Shown one piece after another: positions 10,032 through 24,200 of a DNA stretch of 64,000 nucleotides. The stretch's first letter is position 1. Every line of letters starts with the position of its first letter. The translations under genes were made by a program, and so were the position numbers. The notes beneath the pieces were generated by a model that had not been told where the DNA came from, searched no databases, and saw only the letters and a program-made list of their open reading frames with translations. This DNA is from Acanthamoeba castellanii str. Neff (Eukaryota; Discosea; Longamoebia; Acanthamoebidae): assembly GCF_000313135.1 (NCBI RefSeq), contig NW_004457586.1, forward strand, positions 292,267 to 356,266, in the 5' to 3' direction.

Positions 10032-11726
10032 CTACTCGACAAGCATTACAGCAGAGGAGCTCTGCCCAAAGACGTCCGGGTCGTACATCTCCTCGATCTT
10101 GGCCGGCGGGATGACGAAACGTCCTTGGGTGGGTGGAGTGGGGCGAGGGTTGAAGTGTCGTGAGTCAGCAGGGCGCCATCGCAGAAGATAAGAAGGAGAA
10201 TGAAAAGGGCCGTTCAAGGAAGGTACCAGGGGTGGTCGCGCGCGCAGTGTACTCGTAGACATAGGAAGTGGCCTCGAGTTGGGCGGCGAAGCACTCCACC
10301 CTCTCATCGCGCAGGTTTTGCTGTGTGACGTGATGGTCAGCAGCGCGGCATCATTGCATAGTGGCCGAGTCCATCAACGTACGTGTTCAAACCAGGTGGC
10401 GGGCTTCGTGGGCTCGGTTCCCTTCTCCTTGCCCTTCTCCCCGCCCTCGTCCTTGTCCGCCGGCGGGCGGCTGGTCTTGAGGACGGGGTTCTCCGCTTCG
10501 AGACCGCCCGGCAGCTTGTCCACCAGGGCGATGTTGAACCGCGGGAACTTGGTGCTCTGTGAGAGAAGTGTCAGAATTCACCACTCTTTTGTGGTGCGTA
10601 CCGGGGGAGGGGGGCGTACGATGGTGAGCTTGGCCCGCACGACGGCGCCCTTCTTGACATGCCACACGCCGTCAGAGTCGCGCGAGACGAACTCGGGGTG
10701 GTCCTTGTCTTCGGCCGTGTACTGCCTCTCCACACTGAAGCCCCGCTGCTTGGCTTCGATCTCCAGCGATTCCGGTGCATAGCTGGAAAAAAAGGGGGGA
10801 GGCGACACCGATCAGTACCACACCGGCGAGCAAGTGGCACAGAGCAGAGGGCAAGCTGAGGTACCTCAAACCCAGGCGATAGTAGAGGCGGCCCTTGCCC
10901 TCCTTCTGGATGATCAAGTTGGCAGTTTCTGCACGGCGAGCGCAGTGGCCACCGCCGGTGAGCAGATACCGGATTGAATGGGGCGGGGGATTGCGGGGGC
11001 TCGCATTCACGTACCGCCATCCTGCTTGCTCGAGGACGCGCCAGCCTTCTTGCCCTTGGTGTCGTCATCCTAATGAGGGCACGCGGACACGCGCGCCTCG
11101 GGGGTCAATCGAAAGATCTCTCACCGCAGATTGGAGGCGGGGGGTACGTACCTCGCTCTTGGCGACGAGCGCCGACTTGTGGAGGTCCGTTTGGCCGAAG
11201 GAGATGTCGCCGCCGATGCGCAGGGTCTTGGTCTGGGCGATGGCCTTGGTCAGGAAGGGCATGGGGATGTTGATCACCCGAGTCTCGGTCGTGTGGCCCT
11301 GCAACCACATACGACCCGACACACATGACACAAGCTGACGTAAGCAACGCGAGCCAAAGCACAACCTCGCCCCGAGTGCCTCAATGTTCCGAACCTTGAA
11401 AATCGTCTCGCCGCAGTACTGCTCGGCGAGCCAGAACCGGACGTTGTAGTCGGGCTTGGTCTTCTCGAACACTAGATATCGCACGATAGACACAAGGTCA
11501 AGTTGTTGGTCGCGTAGTAGTAGCAGCAGTCATGACGCATGAGCGCTGAACAGCGGAGAGAAACGACGTACCGGTGAAGTAGCGGTCGAGGGCGATGAGC
11601 GCCCAGCAGTTCTCCTGGGTGTTCTGCCAGATACCGTTCCTACGCATCGAGAGCAGGTTCTTGACCAGCTTGCTGATCATCTGGTTCTCCGGGTCGGCCA
11701 CCACCAACGCCTCGAGCAGCATCGCA

Positions 11727-11759
<33 letters not shown>

Positions 11760-14700
11760 TGAACCACTGGCCAGGGTGGTCAAGGGGAAGGCACGCTGGA
11801 CGGGTACCAGCGCGGTAGTTGCTGTGGAAGGTCTCGTGGCGGGTGAGCTCATCATAGAAGGAGGGCACGTGCGCGGTGCCCATCTCCTCGTCGACGCTGA
11901 TGTGGGTGGCCAGATAGCGCACCAGCTCGTCCGCGTAGAGCGAGCGCTTCTGCTTGCCCTCGGCGTCGCCCAGCACCGTGAGCACAAGGCACAGCGCCTC
12001 GATGGGTAGACCGTCGGCCGTCTTGCGCACGAAGAAGTCCTCCGTCTCCTTCTTGATCTCGGCCGAGGGCGACAGACGATACCTCGCATACTTTACATTC
12101 CAGCCCACAGCCACGTCAGCACAATCGCACGCCATCACCGACAGAATGGAGGGAAATCGCATACCAGAGCGTAGGCCATGGTGAGTTCGGCAAAGTCGGG
12201 GTCGCGGCCGTGAGCGAGGGACCCGGGAAGCACGTCCTTGAGATACGACGCCAGGCGGCCCTCGAAGAACCAGGGCAGGCCGTAGCCCTTGGCCTTGCAG
12301 AAGGCCGCACAGTGCGCCACGTGGCACGTCAGGAATGCACTGCGTAGAAGAAGATCAGAAGACCGTTTGACAGCGATGCACCGGTGTGAAGATGGGGCGG
12401 GGCGCGTACTTGCTGTAAGAATGCTGCCACATGCCCACGCTACCGTCCTTCTGCTGCCTCTTCTTCAGACGCTTGAGGTCCTCGGAGACCAGATTCTTGA
12501 GGTCCTGTACATGGAAAAGAACAATAAAATCAATATATATTGGCCAATTCCCATTGTCTAATTGGCAAATGAAGATGGAGGGAGGTGAGCGAAATGAGGG
12601 GAGGCGCACGCTCTTCTTGGGTAGCGAGGGGCTCTTGAAGATGTCCAGCGCATCCCTGAGCGCCACGAGGGCCAACAGCTTGGACGAAATTTGCTGTACG
12701 GCAAAGAAGTCGTGTCAGTCGCGGGGCCACAGCTGAGCTCATCCACCGTCCCGGCCTACTATTTGTTTGTGCCGTACCTCCGAGCACTCGTACGGGTAGC
12801 TGTACATGTAGACAGCCGCGTCCAACAGTCCCTGCAGCATGGTGCAGCTGGCCGAGATCTGCGGGGAGGCGCGCGGGAGCGATTGAGTAAACGACGCACA
12901 CAGCGTCGTGTGAAAGGCTAAGCGAACCTCGAGGGCGCCGTATTGCGGGATGGCGTCGGCGGGCTTGACGATGGTCTGCAGCACGACGTCGCTGGCCTGC
13001 GAAAGTGTGCCGTAGAAGGCGAAGGACTCCGTCGTCGCGGGCGGATAGACCGGGAACTCGACGTCGGCAGCGTCGCCGTACTTGCCCGCGAAGCAGGTCA
13101 CCTGCAATTATTACGGTACGCATCGATCAATGACGGCGCATTCATGACAGGCAGGTGACGTTGGGCCTCTGTAGTGGGTGGATGAGCGCACCTGGAAGCG
13201 TGCTAGACCGGGCTTGGTGACCTTGATGGGGATAGTCAGCATGCGGCGGCCCTCCTTGGGAATGTGGACCTGGTAGCCCACTTGCCTGGCATGCTCGCCT
13301 CCCTCCACGATCACCACCTCTGTGTGCTCGCTCGCGCGCAGAGCCATCCTGTTGTCGGGACCCCCCCCCAAATCACTTGCTTAGCCAATACACAACACAC
13401 ACACAACACACACACACACAAAGAAGAGAGAAGAGAGAAAACAGAAGAGAGAGAGAGAGAGAGGAGGAGAGGCGAATTCGTACATGACATCAAGGGGCTC
13501 GTCGAGCTGGTTCTGGATGATAACGGTGAGCTCGCAGCGATCGCCGAAGTTGAGGAAGCGAGGCGGGCTGCGTGCAGGTGCGTGGGTGGTATGAAAAGTA
13601 AGCAATTCGTGAGGGAGAATAACGTGTGAGCCAGGCGGTGGCGCACCTGCAGCGCACGACCAGGGGCAGCTGCGCGGTCAGCAGGCTCTCGCCGAGACCA
13701 TACTTGAGGCCTTCGTGACTGGCCGCCACGGCCCAGATCCTGTAGCGGGTGAGGTTGTCGGGGATCTTGACGGCGATCTCGGCGGTGCCGTCCTCACCCA
13801 CCTGCACCGCGGGGGTGAAGTTGGCCAGCGGATTGAAGTTCGACCGCACGGCGATGACGGGCGCCGGCTCCTCGTAGGCCTCCTCGGGCACGTCGTCCTC
13901 ACACTCGTCAGCGTAGGCATGCATGCCGTCACCATCCACAGACGCGCGCCTGTCCTTCGCCAGCTTCTTACCCTTCATCTTCTCCTCCTCCATGCCCTTA
14001 TCTTCTTTGCGCCTTTGCCTGACATTCTTGGTAGGTGCGGCTGCCCGCCTGCATTCCTTCATATCAGACAGCCTGGGCCTGCGGAGTACGGCGGCACATC
14101 CAATGTGTGTGTGAGGTTAATTCAGGCTGGTCAACCTTAAGGATGGAGAGGGGTGTGTGTTGTGTGATTGTGCGTGCGTGCGTGCGTGAGTGAGTTGGAT
14201 TGTGTGTTTAAGGACACGTACGATGCTGATTCGCATTCTCTTGCCAGGCTCTGGCGCGCCATACCGGGAGGAGGTGGAGCGGCAGCGGAGAGGGACCTCA
14301 TGGGCGCCGCTGCGAATGACGGCGCGAGCGACGAAGAAGAAGAAGAAGCAGCGAAACTCTTCGGCATGGCGCCGCCACCTCCCCACGAGGGAAGGCTGGG
14401 CATGGGGAGGGCGAAGCCACCCTTCTTCTTGGCTTTCCTCGTAAAGCTCATTGATTGTTCACTCAAGCTCTCGCACTTCTGCCATGGGGGGGGGAATCAA
14501 TTGGTGTGTGGTGTGTGGTGGTGATGGTGATGGTGATGGTGGTGGTGGTGTCTGTACCATGTTTATGCTGTCGAGCGCGTAGAGCTCAAGCTGGGGAGCG
14601 CCCGACGCCATATCCTCGTCGTCGCAGTCCTCGTCGCACTCTTCCTCGTCGCACTCTTCCTCGCTCTTAGACTCGCTCTCCTCGTCCAGGCCGTCGTCCT

Positions 14701-15162
14701 CGGGGAAGGGCTCGCCCTCCCACTCGGCCTCGGGACCCTCCATGTCGGCGCCGGTCTCGTCGTCGGACCAATCGGCCTTGAGCTCGTCGAGGAATAGGAC
14801 CGGCGGCTGCAGCTGGTGGTTGTCCCATTGCTGCGTCGATCGAGCGGAAGTGTGAGACGTGCGTTGAAGAAGAAGGTGATGATGAACAATTCCAGGATGA
14901 GGATGATGATGATGAGTGGGGTGCGTGTGACGACGAGTACCTCGACGGCGACGTCCTTGCGGTTGGCGAAGCGCTTCGAAGGCGACTCGTTGGGGCGGGT
15001 CGGGTAGAAGGTGTTGAGCGGGTCCGACAGGGCGTAACCACTGAGCGCCAGAACCGACTCGTCCACCACCACGAGGCACACCTCGGCCCCGATCGCCGGA
15101 GCGCCGGAGTGATCCGTCACCTGCACACGCATTTAGCTCAAGTGCCCCAGCGCAGCTTCAGG

Positions 15163-15229
<67 letters not shown>

Positions 15230-18200
15230 AAACCTTGACGTCGATCGTGGTCTCGCCGCCCGGCACAATCTTCTTGGCGCGAGGGTTTACCTCGACGTGG
15301 AGCTTCTTGGTGATCTGTGACGAGCGCACGACACGACACGCACGCGCAAGTCGGAAACACACGTGCGAAGGACACCATTGTTGTGATCATATATGGGAGA
15401 GGAGGAAGAAGGTACCGGCGGGACGGTGAGGGTGATGCTGGCGGTGCCAAGCGCGGGGCGAGGCGGAGCGCTGCCGTCCTTCTGGCCGTCGACATTGAGC
15501 CGCTCGGTGAGACCGACGACGTCGACCTGGATCGCGATGTTGGGCGCGTAGTCCTCGATGATCGGTACGCTGACCTCTGCACAACGTTTGGTATTCAGCG
15601 AGGGGGCACGTGGTGTCAGTCAGCCCAGAGCCGGAGTGAGAAGAGGGTCGGTCGACGCACTTTCCGACACGGTATTGATGCGCACGGTGCGCGTCTTGAC
15701 GATGCCTCGGCAGCGGGCCGTGACCACAGCTGCACGCGATTGCTGATGAGTCACGCATCTACACTGTTATCGGCGGCGGTTGTGTGGGCGGTACGGTACC
15801 ATCGCACGGCGCGAAGGGGCAGGTGAGCGTCAGCGAGGCGGTGTCGCCGATGCGGTAGGAGGCCTTGTCGGCCACCAGCACCAGGCGCAACTCGTCCACC
15901 CGCTCCAGCGTCTTGGTGGGCGCCGGGCTGGGTACTGATGCCAGGAGCAGCAGATCCGTGGGCGGAGGAGCAACGGCCGCCACCGGCTCGCTGAAGACCT
16001 CGAACGCCGCGTGCTTACGGCCTTCCTGATCCTGCACGATCGCATAGAGCTCGTACGTCTGCCCAAACGTAAGCCCAGTCAGCGACGAGGGACACAGCGT
16101 TGTGTGTGTGTGTGTGTGGCGTAATGGTGAAGGAAAGAAAGGGGAAACATACAGGAGCGCCGGTGGAGAGAGCCTCGGGGCTGATGGTGTAGGGGATGGG
16201 CTCCTTCTCGGACTTGATGACCTCCAGCTTGAGGATCTGCTTCCGGCCGCTCCAGCGCTCGAGGGCGCAGAGCTGGACCGTCACGTCCACCATGTCGACC
16301 ACGTTGCCGTCGTGGTCGGCCACTACGATGTCGATCACGTAGGGCTCGCCCAGCACCGGGTTGGGCGCCTGCTTGCGGAGGCCCACGTAGTAGAGGCACG
16401 GGTGCAGGATGAGCTGCGTCGTCGTGGTGATCGACTTCCGGTTGATGTCCACGATCTCGATCAGGGCCGCCAGCGACACCGGGCACGGCGGATCGGGGTA
16501 GCCCTTGAATTGAATGAGGACTTTGTGCTCGCCGGACTCGCGGGTCTTGCCCTTGAGCACTCGCTGACACACCAGCTGGGTGGGCTGCGCGAGCACGAGC
16601 TGCTTGGCGCAGGTGAACTTGAAGTCCTGGAAGCCCGGAGGAGCGAACGTGCCTGCCGTCGAAGACACCGTCCACGTGACATCTGTGGAGCAAAGTAAAA
16701 CGAGTGGTGAGTGGCCGCGGCGTGTCTGGGGAGGGGGAAAGGAGCAGAGAGTACCTGAGTCCGCGAGCGCGCCGCCGGCGTAGTACGAGCCCTTGGCCTT
16801 GACCAAGGCCGAGGCCTCGAACCAGATGGGCGCCTTGGTTTCCACCTCGGCTTCGGCGATGAACTCGGGGCGACGGAACTACACACGTACACCAGGCACA
16901 GAATGGGCATGAGCACGATGATAATGGCCGCAGCGGCGAGGCCAATGTAGGCCTTGAGTGGACGAGGACGACGTACCTCCTGGACCTGGAAACGGTGAAC
17001 GTGCTCGTACTTCTGCTGGTTCTCGTGCTCCTCGAGGTGGATGTGGATGCCAGCGTCACCCAGGTTGATCTGTAGTTTGATGAACCAATATATAGAAAAT
17101 GTAAGGGCAAGATCAAGTTTCTCAAGAGAGTGTGGTGATTGAGGCAAGGCGTACGTTGTCGGGCAGTGTGAGGGTGAAGTGGAAGGTGCCGAGGCCCGTG
17201 AGGAAGAATTCGCCCTTGGTGATCTCGGCCGATCTCGAATCAACCAGCCTGTAGACGCACTTCTGCATCTTGGGTATCTCCAGCTTCTCAAAGTGCTCCT
17301 GGGCCGCTCGCTACACATCGCACACATCACCACTCGTGTCACTTCCTCCATGTTCCCCAACAGCGCAATCATCATCACCACCACCACCATCCCCGTACCT
17401 TGAGGAAGCGAACGTAGCCCTTGATATGCACCTCCTCCTTGGGGCGGTACATGCTGGTGCGAGGAAAAAGAGAGAAGACGTCAGCTCCTGGCAAAGTGCG
17501 AAGAGGCGGGGGGGAGATGATGATACCTTCGATCGTCAAAGACATGCCACAACAGGTTCTCCTCGGCGGGGAGGGTGGGGAAGGTCCACACGTCGGGAAG
17601 GAAGGCGCAGTCCTTGCCCTTCTTGGCCACGAGGAGTGACGTGCGGTTGGTGTTGTGGGACAGGACGGCGATGCCGTCCTTGTTGGTCGTCACCGTGTTG
17701 GGCGCCTGGCGCTCGAGCGCGCAGTTCTTGATTGTAATCGCGCCCACCTCGACGTCGCGCGGCGAACGCGGCGAGAGGGAGCCGTCGGACCTGGCCGCGA
17801 GGGCCTTCTTCTTCTCGATCTGCTTCTTGTCAGGCAGGAGCAGCAGCTGCGCACCCATGACGGCCTTGCGCTGGTGCCACGACACGTTGACGCCCTTCAT
17901 GTTGCCGCCCTTCACCAGGTGCGTCGTCCACGCGTGGACCGTCTGCACGCTCTGGAACACGTCGAGTCCTGCACCGCAGTCACCGTCGCATCAATCTGGT
18001 GTGAGCTTCTAATCTATTCAGGCGCAGCAGCAGTAGCAGCACCGACGAGCTTGCAGCGTACCGATATGGGTGCACTGGATCCAAGCCTTGATGATGTCTC
18101 GCTGGCGCCACGGGTTGGGGTAGTGGCCTAACAATCAAGCGAGCAGTCATGGTTAGAACTATGAATTAAAAATTCAAAAAAAAAAACAAGCGAAGGACTG

Positions 18201-21200
18201 GGTCAGGACGCACTCTTGGAGGTGGGGGTGATGACGACGCCGACCTGGCCCAGGTTTCTCTTGGCGTCCTTGAGCGCCGGGGTGAGGTCAACTACGAAGT
18301 CCACGTACTCGTCCTCCTTGAAGTTAGCCACAGGCAGCACCTGGTCGTACACGAGCTTGCCAAAGCTGTTTTGTTGAAGAACACAAAGTAAGACGAATTG
18401 GCATCAGATGTCATGCATCAGGCGGTATGTGGCCACGAACGGCTTGCACGTACCCGAGGTAGTCGTAGGTCTCCGACTTGCTCTCGCTCGCATCCGTGTG
18501 GCTCGGTTCTTTGCCCCACTTGGCGTAGTGCTTGCGCGGGTTGAGCCTGAAAAAAACGTCGTGTCAGTGGCCACCAAAACACTACGATGTCAGGGGTCCG
18601 ACGTACTTGTAGAGGCACACGCGGAGCGCCTTGTAGTTGAACGTCTTGATGTGGTACGTGGGAGACTGCTTGGTGGCCGCGATAAGCACTGGATCGTACA
18701 CGATGAGCCCCGTCTGTGATAGTCGATTGCGAACGTGATGAGTCACGCGACACGCCGGATGCTACAGGCACACAGTCAAGGTTGCAGAGCAACGGTTACC
18801 TGGAAGGCCTTGAGCGCGCGAGGGCGCGGCGGTTCCCACACCTTGACCTCCCACTCGATCTTGCCGGTGGGCTCGGAGCCATCCTCGGGCACGGGCGCGG
18901 CGTCGGTGCCCTTGATCAGGCCGAGGCACTGGCCGTAGCGGTCCCGCACCGCCTGGTAGTCGATCTCCACCTTGTAGACCACGTCGCCGCCGTGCTGCCT
19001 GCTACTGAAGTGGAGCGTCTTGTACGACGCCGAGATTTTCAAGTCTATAAACGTCACGACACACGACACACGACACACGACACGCGACACGCGACACACA
19101 CAGCAGGTGTCAGCGAGCAGCGCCTTGACACAAGAGCTTGGGGCGGAGGAGAGAGTGTACCGGGCAGGTGGGGAGTGACTTTGATCTTGGAGACGTCGAG
19201 CGAGTTGGCGTCGAGGTTGTTGGAGAAGCGGACCTGCCACTCGGCCTTGGGGTAGATCTTGGCGTTCTCGTTGCGCGGGTGGAACGTGGTCACCTTGAAC
19301 TCGGGCACCGTCTTGAAGTTGAACTTGTGGACCGACGAGCTCTTGAGTGGTCCCTCCGCCGAGGGAATCTGTGTTTGTCATCCGCCAAACACAACGCATT
19401 CAGATATTGGTCTCCTCTTATTAAGCAGCACTGGGCGAGCACGCCGTACCTCGGGACCGACGTTCACATAGATCGTTGAGTCGCCAGCAAAGTAGTTGAC
19501 CGGCTTGAAGGCCACCCAGTAGCCCTCGTGCCTGCGGCATTGGACGTGACATGCACATGAGTGAGCTGGTGTGTGCTGCGTGTGCGTGGCGTGTGCGTGT
19601 GCGTGTGTGCGTGCGCTGGTGTGGCAAGGCGCGGGCTACCTGGGGGTGTTGATGCGCCAGAAGGGCGAGGCGTTGACCTCCTCCATGGTCATGAGGCGGA
19701 GCGCATACTGGGTGTTCCACGAGCTCGCGACCTTGATGCACTGGAGCACCTCCTCGGGGTCCACGTGCTGGTCGAACTTGACGAACATGCCGCAGTCGCG
19801 CTTGCGTCCGCCGCCGGAGGGCGGGAACGAGCTCACCACCGAGATCGTCGGTGTGGTGAACTTGGCCTCGAACTCCTCGGCCAGCGAGTCGCCATACGCC
19901 GAGCCCGCACCAGCAGGTACCTGAACCAAGGACACACAGCGGCATTGCGATCGGAAGGTGGTCAGACCACCGTGGACAGCGGCGAAAAAGGTGGCCAGAC
20001 GCAGCGCGGCCTAGATATACCTTGACGACGTATTCAGTCGCCTTGCTCCATTTGGGCGAGGGGTGATAGACCAGAGTCATTGCGTTGGAGAGGCGCCATT
20101 CGCCGCCGTCTTCCGGTTCCGGTTCCACCGTGGGGCGCCAGTCCTGTAGTTGATCGTGGTGAAGGAAACAGTTAAATAAACAGGAAGGTAAAAATGAAAC
20201 CCCGAGGCGCTTCGGCTTCGTACCAAGTCTTCGACCTTGGGCGGCACGGAGAAGACGAGTGGCTGGTTGAAGTTGAGCTTGATGGGCTCAACAATGCCCA
20301 ACGTGCGTGACTGGTACACTGATGAGCCAAATAGTTGAAGGTGAGGCCTACATACGCTCATGGCTCTGCGAACAGCACAACACACACGTGCAGTGGACCG
20401 GACATCGTACCCGAGACCGAGAGCGGCTGTACGGTGCTGAAGGCGAAGGAGTCTTCGGCTCCCACGAGGGATCCCTCGAGCGAGGGGACCTTGGCAATCT
20501 TGACGGTGACCTGGGTCTTGGGCGGGAACGGCTCGGAGCACCGGAAGACGAGGCACTGGTCCGGCTTGGCGTCGAGGAACTGCGCGTTACGCAGGATGGT
20601 GGCGCGCAGGGCCTGCACCTCGTCGTCGGCCACCAGGGCCACAGTGCCCACGTTCTTGAAGCGCCACTGCGACGCCGACACCTGTTGGGCGTGTGCGTGT
20701 GGTGTGTGTCGTGCGTGTCGTGCGTGTGCGCGTTGATGAGCAATGCAATCACCATGATAACGAAAGAGCGTGCGCGAACCTGGATGTGCTTGATGACCTC
20801 GGTGGGGTCGATCTTCTGGTTGAAGCAGATGGCGATGGTGGGGTCGAGGACCTGCGCCTCGCCGCTGTCGACCGAAGTGTGCTCAACCGAGGCGGTGCGC
20901 GACTTGTACTCCTTCTTGAAGGCCTCGATGGGCTCGTTGTAGAACGACACCACACTCGCCGGGATCTGGACGGTGAACTTGGTGGCGTTGGGCCAGGCGC
21001 ACGCGGGCCGGTAGACGAGCGTGTAGGCGTCGACAAGGTGCCAGCCGGTGAGCTCCTCAGGGGCCGGAGCGGCGACAGGCGAGGGCTGCTGTTCGGCCTC
21101 AGCCTCGGCCTTCTCCTTGCCCTTGGCGCCCTCGCTCTCTGCCTTGGGCTGCTCCTCGGCTTCGGCTTCATTGTCGTTGGAGGCTGACTTGTCCTTTCCG

Positions 21201-24200
21201 CCGCGGGGCGTCTTCTTGCCGTCGCGCGGCGTCTTCTTGTCCTTGCCCGCCTTCTTGGACTTTTTCTTTTTCTTGTCCTTCTTGTCGTCGTCGTTGGGCG
21301 GATGCGCGAACGGAGCGTCGCCCAGGTTGATCCAAATGACGCCGGGCGTATCCAGCGCGACTGTGGGGAACAGAGGCCCTTCATCATCGTCCAGCTTCTG
21401 TACGGCCACCTTCTCGCCGTTCTTGGTCCTGTGTCGACGAGAGGGGGGATGAGCCTTGACCAGCACCTACCACTGCATTGATTTTTAACGTTAAGGTTGA
21501 ATACCAGTAGATCTGGGAGCGCTCAGCGTCGACGCCCACGCCGATCACGTCGCCCACGCCCCAGGTGGGTTGGCCGTCCCGGCCCTTGGACGAGTCGCCG
21601 TGGAAAACACAACCGTCGTCGCTGTGATAACCGTAGGCGCTGAGGGCCGAGACGAGAGCAATGTTTAGCCAATGCCAACGTTGGCGAAACGGTCATCAAT
21701 GGTGGCATCTGGAAACGGGAGGGCCGCAGTACTGTTGGGTCCAGCCGACCATGGCGCGCTTGAGCGGCATGCCGCGACCGGCAGCGCCGACGGAAATGGC
21801 GCCGTCCTTGCCCAGCTGCACGACCTGCGCTTCGAAGTAGGGCAGCGACCCGGCAGAGAGCTCCTTTAGCGCCTGGACAGCTTACGCAAGTGAAGGATAA
21901 CGCCAGCAGGAAAAGAGTAATCATTGTGTGTGTTGTGTGTGTTGTTTGTGTGTGTGTGTCGTGTGTTGTGTGTGGTGCGCACGTGTGTGGTTAGATAAGG
22001 ATATCTGTTCGCTGCCTTTCTTGGTGGCGTCCGAAGACCACTTGGCGACGTAGAAGTCGGTGTCATAGTCCAATCCCACATGGGCCGCGTCCTTCCGCCA
22101 GGCACACTGCAAGTGGCATCGCTCGGGCGGAGGGCTGAGCTGCGGCCTCCATTCCTATGTCATGCCACGAGGATCAGTGCGTGTGCGGTGGTGCGGGTGC
22201 GTGTGCGTGTGCGTGTGTGTGTGCGTGTGCGTGTGCGTGTGCGGCGTCTTGAGGCACGTGCTATACCATTTGCTCGATCTTCGTAGCGCCGATCGGGGAG
22301 ACCAGGGGCTGAGTGAAGCGGAGCGTGATGGCGGTTTTGTTCACGAGGGTGGCAACCGGTGCGTCTACGCGGTGCGCATATGTCAGTACACTGCAGGCCA
22401 CGTGGGCAGAGACTATGGGACGAGACGAAGGGGACAGTACCAAATACGCTGAATTTCGGAACAGTGCGGAAGCTGAACGTTTGCGAGCGTGTAGTCGCAA
22501 GCGGACCCTCGGCGGACGGAATCTAGGTCGGGAGGTGAGTGAAATGGAGTGCAGCCACCCGAAAAAAGGGTTTGAGAGCGTAGGAGTATGTACATTGCCG
22601 TCGATCTTGACGGTGACGTCGGAATCGTGAAGGAAGTTCCTGGTACACTTGAAGGCCAGCCAGCAGCCATCGGTGCCCTGGTGTTGGGCCAGGAACAGCT
22701 GGAGCAGGGTGTCGCGTTCGACCTCCTCCTTGCTCAACATCTCGACGGGCGCGTAGGTCTTCTTGGTCAGCTTGCTCAGGAAGCCCTGCGCCCACAACGT
22801 TGTCAAACGAATTAATTCACATTTTAGTTCGATGAAAGAAACAACAATACTAATTCAACAAAATAAACCATGAATGGGCGAGATGGGCTAACCTCCTGGC
22901 TAAGCGCGAGAGAGACCACGGGCAGGACTTGTTCCGGGTCGATGGCCTGGTTGAAGATGATGGCCATCGGGGAGTCCAAGGCCACCTTGGCACGATGATC
23001 GGGGTAGGTGTGCAGGATCTCTACGCGAGGCGTGGTGAACGAGAACTTGTGCTTCTTCTGCAGGGGCTCGTCGTAGGCCGACAGCACGCCATCGTCCACC
23101 TTGTGGGGAGGGGGGAGGGGTACAGAAGTCTGTCAGCACGTGCGTTGCGCAACGTTGGGGCATCGGCGGGCAAGTTGTGTTACCTTGACTTTGTACTCAG
23201 TCGACCTGGCCCAGATTTGTCCTTTGGCCAGAGTGTACATGAGCGTAGAGACCGAGCTAAGGCTCCACTCACCTTCGGGGGGCGTGGGGGTGATGACCGG
23301 TCTCCACGCCTGTGCGTCACATGTCGTGTGCGTGTGGTCCATCAGTCCTCCAGCCCATGACGCACCAAAAATAATAATAAAGAAATACATAAATAAATAA
23401 ATTGCCCCATAAAGAAAGAGGTGGTGCGTACCAAGTGCTTCAGGTCTACGTCGTCCGCGGGTACCAGAGGATGGTTGAACGAGATGCTGACCGGCGCCGC
23501 GTGTTGGTTGTTCCCGCTCGGGGAGGAATCTGGCGGGTGGTACAATGCATGCGTAAGGCCTTTGTCGTACACCGGAACGAGAGAGAAAAGGAGAGGAAGC
23601 AAGTACAAGTGACCGTGAACTTGGGGACCACGACGAAGTTATAGTTCCACGTGCTCGACGACAGCACTGGACCCTCAGCAGATGGGACCTATTGTGGATT
23701 GAGTAGTGGCTCTGGGGAAGTGGCGTAGTGAGGTGGGGAGTACCTTGGGACCGATCTTGACGGTGACGCTGTCCTCGTAGTTGAAGGGCTCTGTGGGCTG
23801 GCAGGCCAGGTAGCGGCCCTGGGGCTTAAAGTAGTTCTTGGTCTCGGGCATCTCGGGCACCTCGTCCTCGGCCAACAGGCGGAGCTCGTGTCCACCGCCC
23901 CAGCGCGACGAAGACACGTGCACGCAGCCAATCACCTCCTGCAGCGCATCAAAATGAGCCAATCCAAGATGACTGTGCCCGCGCAGAGCGAGCGGAGGGG
24001 GTATTGTACCTCGGGTTCGATCTCCTGGTCGAACACGACGAGAATGACTGGTTGCCTGGACGCCGGGCTGTGGGCACCTGCGCTCGGGTACTGGTGTAGT
24101 ACGTTGATCAGGGAAGAGGTGAAGGAATACGAGAACTGCTTCTCCAGGGGGTCCTCCAGCAGCGACTTGGCCTCCACCGGGATCTGAAGGGGGGCACACC

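Noticed and set aside
15164..15228. CRISPR or tandem protein repeat
   Set aside because: It is a plain dinucleotide microsatellite within an intron; there is no spacer structure.
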